Below, piece by piece: positions 60,407-64,000 of a stretch of 64,000 nt of DNA. Both the position numbers and the translations under genes were made by a program. The stretch is from Massilia sp. YIM B02763. Lineage in GTDB: Bacteria; Pseudomonadota; Gammaproteobacteria; Burkholderiales; Burkholderiaceae_D. The stretch spans positions 268,449-332,448 of the forward strand of contig NZ_JASNRD010000004.1 of assembly GCF_030412015.1 (NCBI RefSeq). Direction: 5' to 3'. The stretch's first letter is position 1; each line of letters opens with the position of its first letter. The notes under the pieces were generated by a model, which was not told the origin of the DNA, searched no databases, and worked only from the letters and a program-made list of their open reading frames with translations.

Positions 60407-61493
60407 TCGCTTCTCCTTCGATGTGGACGGCTTTCAGGTTCAGGTCCCGGTCGAGGACGACCAGGTCGGCATGGCATCCCGGCGCCAGGCGGCCGCGGCG
60501 CGTCTCGCCCAGGTAGTCGGCGGCATTGGTGGACACGCGGCGCGAGGCGTCGGCGAGGTCCAGGCCGATCTTCACCAGGTTGCGCAGCGCCTGGTCCATG
60601 GTGAGGGTGCTGCCCGCCAGCGTGCCGTCGGCCAGGCGCACGCCGCCCATGCATTTGTGGACGACCTGGCGGCCCAGCATGTACTGGCCGTCCGGCATGC
60701 CGGCGGCGGCCGTCGAATCGGTCACGCAGTACAGGCGCGGGATCGCGCGCAGCGCCACCTGGATGGCGCCCGGGTGCACGTGCAGCAGGTCGGGAATGAT
60801 CTCGGCGTAGTGCGCATGGGCGAGCGCCGCGCCGACCATGCCGGGGTCGCGGTGGTGCAGGCCGGGCATGGCGTTGAACAGGTGGGTGAAGCCGGCCGCG
60901 CCGTGCTCGAGGGCCTTGACGCCGTCCTCGTAGGAACCGGTGGTGTGGCCGATCTGCACGCGGATGCCGGCGTCGGCCATCTGGCGCACCAGGGCCAGGT
61001 GGCCGTCGATCTCGGGCGCCACGGTGATCAGGCGCATCGGGGCCTGGGCGTCGAAGCGCTTCACCTCGGCCATGCTGGCTTCGCGCGCGAACGGCGGCTG
61101 GGCGCCCAGCTTGCCGGCGTTGATGTACGGGCCTTCCAGGTGCACGCCCAGGATGCGCGCCTCGCCGGCGCCGCGCTCGCGGCACGCCGCGCCGATGGCG
61201 GACAGGGCGCGGTCGATGTCCTCGAGCGGCGCCGTCATCGTCGTGGCCAGCAGGCTCGTGGTGCCGTGGCGCGCATGCAGGCGCGCGATGGTGCGGGCAG
61301 CGTCGCCGCCTTCCATCATGTCGCGCCCGGCGCCGCCGTGCACGTGCAGGTCGATGAAGCCGGGCAGGATGTAGTCGTCGCCGTTGGCGGCCGGATCGGC
61401 GGGCACGCCGTCGATGGCGGCGATGGTGCCGGCGGCATCCGCGTGCAGCGTGCCGCGGATCCAGCCGCCGGGAGTCAGGATATTGCCTTGCAT
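60390..61493 (-). CDS. nagA: N-acetylglucosamine-6-phosphate deacetylase
   Basis: 367 residues from ATG 61493 (AGAGG 6 bases upstream; frame open 22 codons further). An amidohydrolase: GFIDLHVHGGAGRDMMEGG holds the first His ligands, GVHLEGPYIN a Glu ligand, IGHTTGS and HLFNAMPGLHHRDPG further ligands, and VTDSTAAAGMPDG the catalytic Asp region. It removes acetate from GlcNAc-6-phosphate. It follows nagK by 23 bases and overlaps the deaminase gene. Confidence 0.93.
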   Translation of the reverse strand: MQGNILTPGGWIRGTLHADAAGTIAAIDGVPADPAANGDDYILPGFIDLHVHGGAGRDMMEGGDAARTIARLHARHGTTSLLATTMTAPLEDIDRALSAIGAACRERGAGEARILGVHLEGPYINAGKLGAQPPFAREASMAEVKRFDAQAPMRLITVAPEIDGHLALVRQMADAGIRVQIGHTTGSYEDGVKALEHGAAGFTHLFNAMPGLHHRDPGMVGAALAHAHYAEIIPDLLHVHPGAIQVALRAIPRLYCVTDSTAAAGMPDGQYMLGRQVVHKCMGGVRLADGTLAGSTLTMDQALRNLVKIGLDLADASRRVSTNAADYLGETRRGRLAPGCHADLVVLDRDLNLKAVHIEGEAIDLRS

Positions 61494-61516
61494 GCGCAGC
61501 CTCTGTGAATGAAAAC

Positions 61517-62428
61517 TCATTGAACCGGATGGTAGGCCAGGTACCGCGCGATCACGCACAGCGCGCCGGCGGCGGAATCACCTTCCGGGGGAGCGGCGCG
61601 CGCGGCCAGCTCGGGCGGCAGCCAGGGACGCAGGGCCAGGCCCAGGCCGCCGCACAGCGCCAGCGGCAGCGTGCCTTGCGGGTCGAGGGCGCGCGCGATG
61701 GCCGCGGCTTCGCGGCCCGCGTCGCGCAGGATGGCGGCGGCGACGGGATCGTCGGCATGCCGCAGCACCAGGGGCGCCAGGCTGGCGTAGCCGGTCTGGG
61801 TGGCGCCGCCGAGCCAGGCCTGGACCATGTCGCGGTGGCCGCCGCAGGCATGGACGACGGCATCGGCCAGGCTGCTCCTCGGCTGGCGACCGTCCAGCAC
61901 CTGCTGGACGTGGTTGATGGCGCGCAGGCCGATCCAGGCGCCGCCCGCCTCGTCGCCGGCCGGGAAGCCCCAGCCGCCCACTTCGCGCCGCGTGCCGTCG
62001 GGCAGCAGCACCTCGCCGACGCTGCCCGTGCCGATGGCGACGATGGCGCCGGGACGGCCGCCGTGCGCGCCCATCAGGGTCGTGAAGGCGTCGGTCTCGA
62101 GCACCAGGGCCGGATAGCCGGGATTCGCCGCCGTGAATGCCTGGGCCCACTGCTTGTTGTGCACGCCCGCCAGGCCGAGGCCGATCGCGGTGCGCTCGGG
62201 ACCCGGCCGTTCGAGGCCGGCGGCGTCGAAGGCCTGGGCGATGGCCCCGCCGACCGCGGCCCAGGCATTGGCGATGCCCAGCCCCAGCCCGGACGGGCCG
62301 GCGCTGCCCTGGGCCAGTTCGGTGTAGCCGCGCGGCGCGGCAGGCTGGTTGGAGCGGGGCGCGGCATGGGCGAGGCGCACTCGGGTGCCGGTGCCGCCGC
62401 CGTCGACGCCGATGAGAAAGTCGATCAT
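61517..62428 (-). CDS. N-acetylglucosamine kinase (BadF/BadG/BcrA/BcrD ATPase family)
   Basis: 303 residues. IGVDGGGTGTRVRLA is the ATP phosphate-binding motif; IVAIGTGSVGEVLL and GGWGFPAGDEAGGAWIG are conserved in GlcNAc kinases of this family, and LPLALCGGLGLAL closes the ATP site. Use of a soluble kinase means GlcNAc enters unphosphorylated or is made inside the cell by GH3. It is the first gene of the nag operon; five GGTAT half-sites lie upstream (62487-62593). Confidence 0.88.
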   Translation of the reverse strand: MIDFLIGVDGGGTGTRVRLAHAAPRSNQPAAPRGYTELAQGSAGPSGLGLGIANAWAAVGGAIAQAFDAAGLERPGPERTAIGLGLAGVHNKQWAQAFTAANPGYPALVLETDAFTTLMGAHGGRPGAIVAIGTGSVGEVLLPDGTRREVGGWGFPAGDEAGGAWIGLRAINHVQQVLDGRQPRSSLADAVVHACGGHRDMVQAWLGGATQTGYASLAPLVLRHADDPVAAAILRDAGREAAAIARALDPQGTLPLALCGGLGLALRPWLPPELAARAAPPEGDSAAGALCVIARYLAYHPVQ

Positions 62429-62486
62429 GGGAGAGTGTGCCGGTGGAGGTCAGCGCACTATAGGAGGGGCCGCCAGGCTTGTCAAC

Positions 62487-62593
62487 AGGTATGCAAGTGG
62501 TATTGCCTGCTGCTGATGTGGCGTGGGGAACTGGTATGTCCCGACTGGGAGCGAGAAAGGCGGGACGGTGGGAATTGGTATTGAAAGTGGTAT
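62487..62593 (-). promoter_or_regulatory. Cluster of GGTAT half-sites upstream of the nag operon
   Basis: AGGTAT 62487-62492, TGGTAT 62498-62503, 62532-62537, 62576-62581 and 62588-62593. The first pair is 11 bases apart and the last pair 12, i.e. one helical turn, all in the same direction. They are a likely operator for the GntR/UTRA regulator. Confidence 0.55.
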
Positions 62594-62598
62594 TTTTA

Positions 62599-62623
62599 CG
62601 GCCCCGCCGCATGGGCGGGGCCG
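62599..62623 (-). terminator. Hairpin after htpX
   Basis: CGGCCCCGCC / GGCGGGGCCG with a 5-base loop, 11 bases past the htpX stop. There is no T-run on the minus strand, so terminator strength is uncertain. Confidence 0.5.
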
Positions 62624-62633
62624 CAACTCTGCA

Positions 62634-63506
62634 TCAGCCGCGCTGAAGGGCGGCGATGCGCTGCTCGGTCGACGGGTGGCTGGAGAACAGCGACAGCACG
62701 CCGCCGCCGGCGATGCCCGACGCCGTCAGGTTCTTCGGCAGGTCGACCTGGGCGATGCCGCCGAGGCGCTGCAGGGCCGCGATCATCGGACGCGGGGTGC
62801 CCATGATCTTGGCGGCGCCGCGGTCGGCGCGGTATTCGCGCTGGCGCGAGAACCAGGCCACGATGATGCTCGCCAGGATGCCGAACAGGATGTCGCAGAC
62901 GATCGAGGTGACGTAGTAGGCGATGCCCGGGCCGCTGCTTTCTTCCTCGTCCTTGCGCAGGAACTGGTCGACGCCGTAGGCGACGACGCGCGCCAGGAAG
63001 ATCACGAAGGTATTGACCACGCCCTGGATCAGCGTCAGCGTCACCATGTCGCCGTTGGCGATGTGCGCCACCTCGTGGGCCAGCACGGCCTCGACTTCGT
63101 CGTGCGTCATCGATTCCAGCAGGCCCGTCGACACGGCGACGAGCGAGGCGTTCCTGGTCGCGCCGGTGGCGAACGCGTTCGGCTCGCCCGGGTAGACGGC
63201 GACTTCTGGCATGGCGATGCCGGCCTTCTGCGCCTGGGCGGCCACGGTATTCATCAGCCACGCTTCGGTGGCATTGGACGGCTGCGTGATGACGCGGGCG
63301 CCGGTCGACCACTTGGCGATCGGCTTGGACATCCACAGCGAAATGAAGGCGCCGCCGAAGCCCATCAGCGCGGCGAAGCCCAGCAGCATGCCGAGGTTCA
63401 GGCCGTTGGCCGTCAGGAATTTGTTAACGCCGAGCAGGCTCGCCGAAATGCCCAGCACGAGCATGATGGCAAGGTTGGTAGCGAGAAAAAGGACGATGCG
63501 TTTCAT
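62634..63506 (-). CDS. htpX: Membrane protease HtpX
   Basis: 290 residues. Zinc motif HEVAH near residue 143 with the third ligand Glu in [12 protein letters not shown]. Membrane helices at the N-terminus ([36 protein letters not shown]) and around [24 protein letters not shown] and [18 protein letters not shown]. It cuts damaged inner-membrane proteins along with FtsH. The hairpin at 62599-62623 follows. Confidence 0.96.
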   Translation of the reverse strand: MKRIVLFLATNLAIMLVLGISASLLGVNKFLTANGLNLGMLLGFAALMGFGGAFISLWMSKPIAKWSTGARVITQPSNATEAWLMNTVAAQAQKAGIAMPEVAVYPGEPNAFATGATRNASLVAVSTGLLESMTHDEVEAVLAHEVAHIANGDMVTLTLIQGVVNTFVIFLARVVAYGVDQFLRKDEEESSGPGIAYYVTSIVCDILFGILASIIVAWFSRQREYRADRGAAKIMGTPRPMIAALQRLGGIAQVDLPKNLTASGIAGGGVLSLFSSHPSTEQRIAALQRG

Positions 63507-63633
63507 GATGACTTTCCGTCATGGTTATTAATGAACGGTAGAAAGTCTAATTGATCTGCAACATCGGAAAAAGCGAAGTTATTCGAAGTATGTCTTCGAA
63601 AAACCGGAAGGTTCAGCGGCGGGCGTGTGAGTA

Positions 63634-63707
63634 CGTCGTCCCTGCGGGGGCAGGGACCCAATGCATGCACTCCACGAAATTGGGCCCCTGCCTTCGCAGG
63701 GGCGACG
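63634..63707. repeat. GTCCCTGC-type palindromic repeat, copy 8
   Basis: Left arm GTCCCTGCGGGGGCAGGGAC, right arm CCCCTGCCTTCGCAGGGG. It lies 27 bases past the stop of the minus-strand hydrolase gene and upstream of htpX. Confidence 0.88.
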
Positions 63708-63733
63708 GGCAGATGAGCGGAACGGGATTCGCG

Positions 63734-64000
63734 CTAGTCCGCCGCCTGCACCACCGGCAACTCCACAAAGCTGCCGTGATACACGCGCTGCGTGGCCTTT
63801 TTATAGTCGCCCGGCTTCGCGAAGAAGATGTTCGGGACGAAGGTCTGCGGATTGCGGTCGTACAGCGGGAACCAGCTCGACTGCACCTGCACCATGATGC
63901 GGTGGCCCGGCAGGAACACGTGGTTCGCCGTGGGCAGGCCGAAGCGGTAGGACAGGGGCTTGTTCGGGGCCAGCGCCTTCGGCTTGTCGTAGCCCTCGCG
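63734..64000 (-). CDS. CocE/NonD-family hydrolase, C-terminal end (partial)
   Basis: The last 88 codons of a gene that runs off the right edge. LSYRFGLPTANHVFLPGHRIMVQVQSSWFPLYDRNPQTF is the jelly-roll C-terminal domain of X-Pro dipeptidyl-peptidase/CocE-type serine hydrolases, ending in TQRVYHGSFVELPVV. The catalytic alpha/beta domain is outside the window. These enzymes hydrolyse acyl or peptide bonds (alpha-amino ester, cocaine, X-Pro). Confidence 0.85.
   Translation of the reverse strand, partial: REGYDKPKALAPNKPLSYRFGLPTANHVFLPGHRIMVQVQSSWFPLYDRNPQTFVPNIFFAKPGDYKKATQRVYHGSFVELPVVQAAD

Overview
The window looks like a high-GC betaproteobacterial chromosome of the Massilia/Telluria type (Oxalobacteraceae, Burkholderiales). 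This is inferred from gene content and order: rpsP-rimM-trmD-rplS, etfBA followed by an acyl-CoA dehydrogenase, a CobD/CbiB-like membrane protein next to a DUF3579 gene, DUF3597, and a GH1-RmlD fusion. It is not proven by any marker gene. No rRNA, tRNA or CRISPR array was recognised.

Positions 1 to about 10,300 form an AT-richer accessory island with a defence character. In order it holds the tail of an unknown gene, an H-NS-type silencer, a GTG-started TIR protein with a C-terminal membrane segment, a two-gene SIR2-APAZ plus short Argonaute operon (SPARSA type), a convergent orphan gene, two small unknown genes each followed by a rho-independent terminator, a Shedu-type DUF4263 nuclease, a zinc-ribbon DUF4145 protein and a frameshifted remnant. 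Near 10.13-10.29 kb a 10-bp inverted repeat brackets the point where composition returns to the high-GC backbone, and may mark the end of a mobile element. The island left end lies outside the window.

The region 10.4-34.8 kb is mostly housekeeping and signalling: a cNMP-binding/GGDEF cyclase, a metal/cobalamin-binding-type protein, a hibernation factor, DUF1345 and MFS membrane proteins, a ferredoxin-reductase flavoprotein divergent from an SDR protein, a WHxH-domain protein ending in five FCGGPVPN repeats, a CHASE sensor kinase, glnS, a J-domain protein leading three translationally coupled unknown genes, a second MFS transporter, a CaiB CoA-transferase, a CPA2 antiporter, a GH1-RmlD fusion and trpS. 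trpS is preceded by a 15-codon leader with two adjacent Trp codons and a terminator, which is the layout of a transcription attenuator.

The region 34.9-53.8 kb carries a DUF3597 fusion, ugpQ, alaS, a TusA-like protein, etfBA plus acyl-CoA dehydrogenase, the rpsP-rimM-trmD-rplS operon, a CoA pyrophosphatase, an M16 peptidase and an SDR enzyme. The region 54.2-62.4 kb holds N-acetylglucosamine use: a GntR/UTRA regulator and the operon nagK-nagA-SIS deaminase-GH3 hexosaminidase. Upstream of nagK lie five copies of a GGTAT half-site. htpX and the end of a CocE/NonD hydrolase close the window.

Two families of intergenic palindromic repeats are scattered through the backbone and absent from the island: eight GTCCCTGC-type elements and three GTAGGGTGG-type elements. 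Many sit at gene 3' ends. Stem changes are compensated between copies, so the folded form seems to matter.
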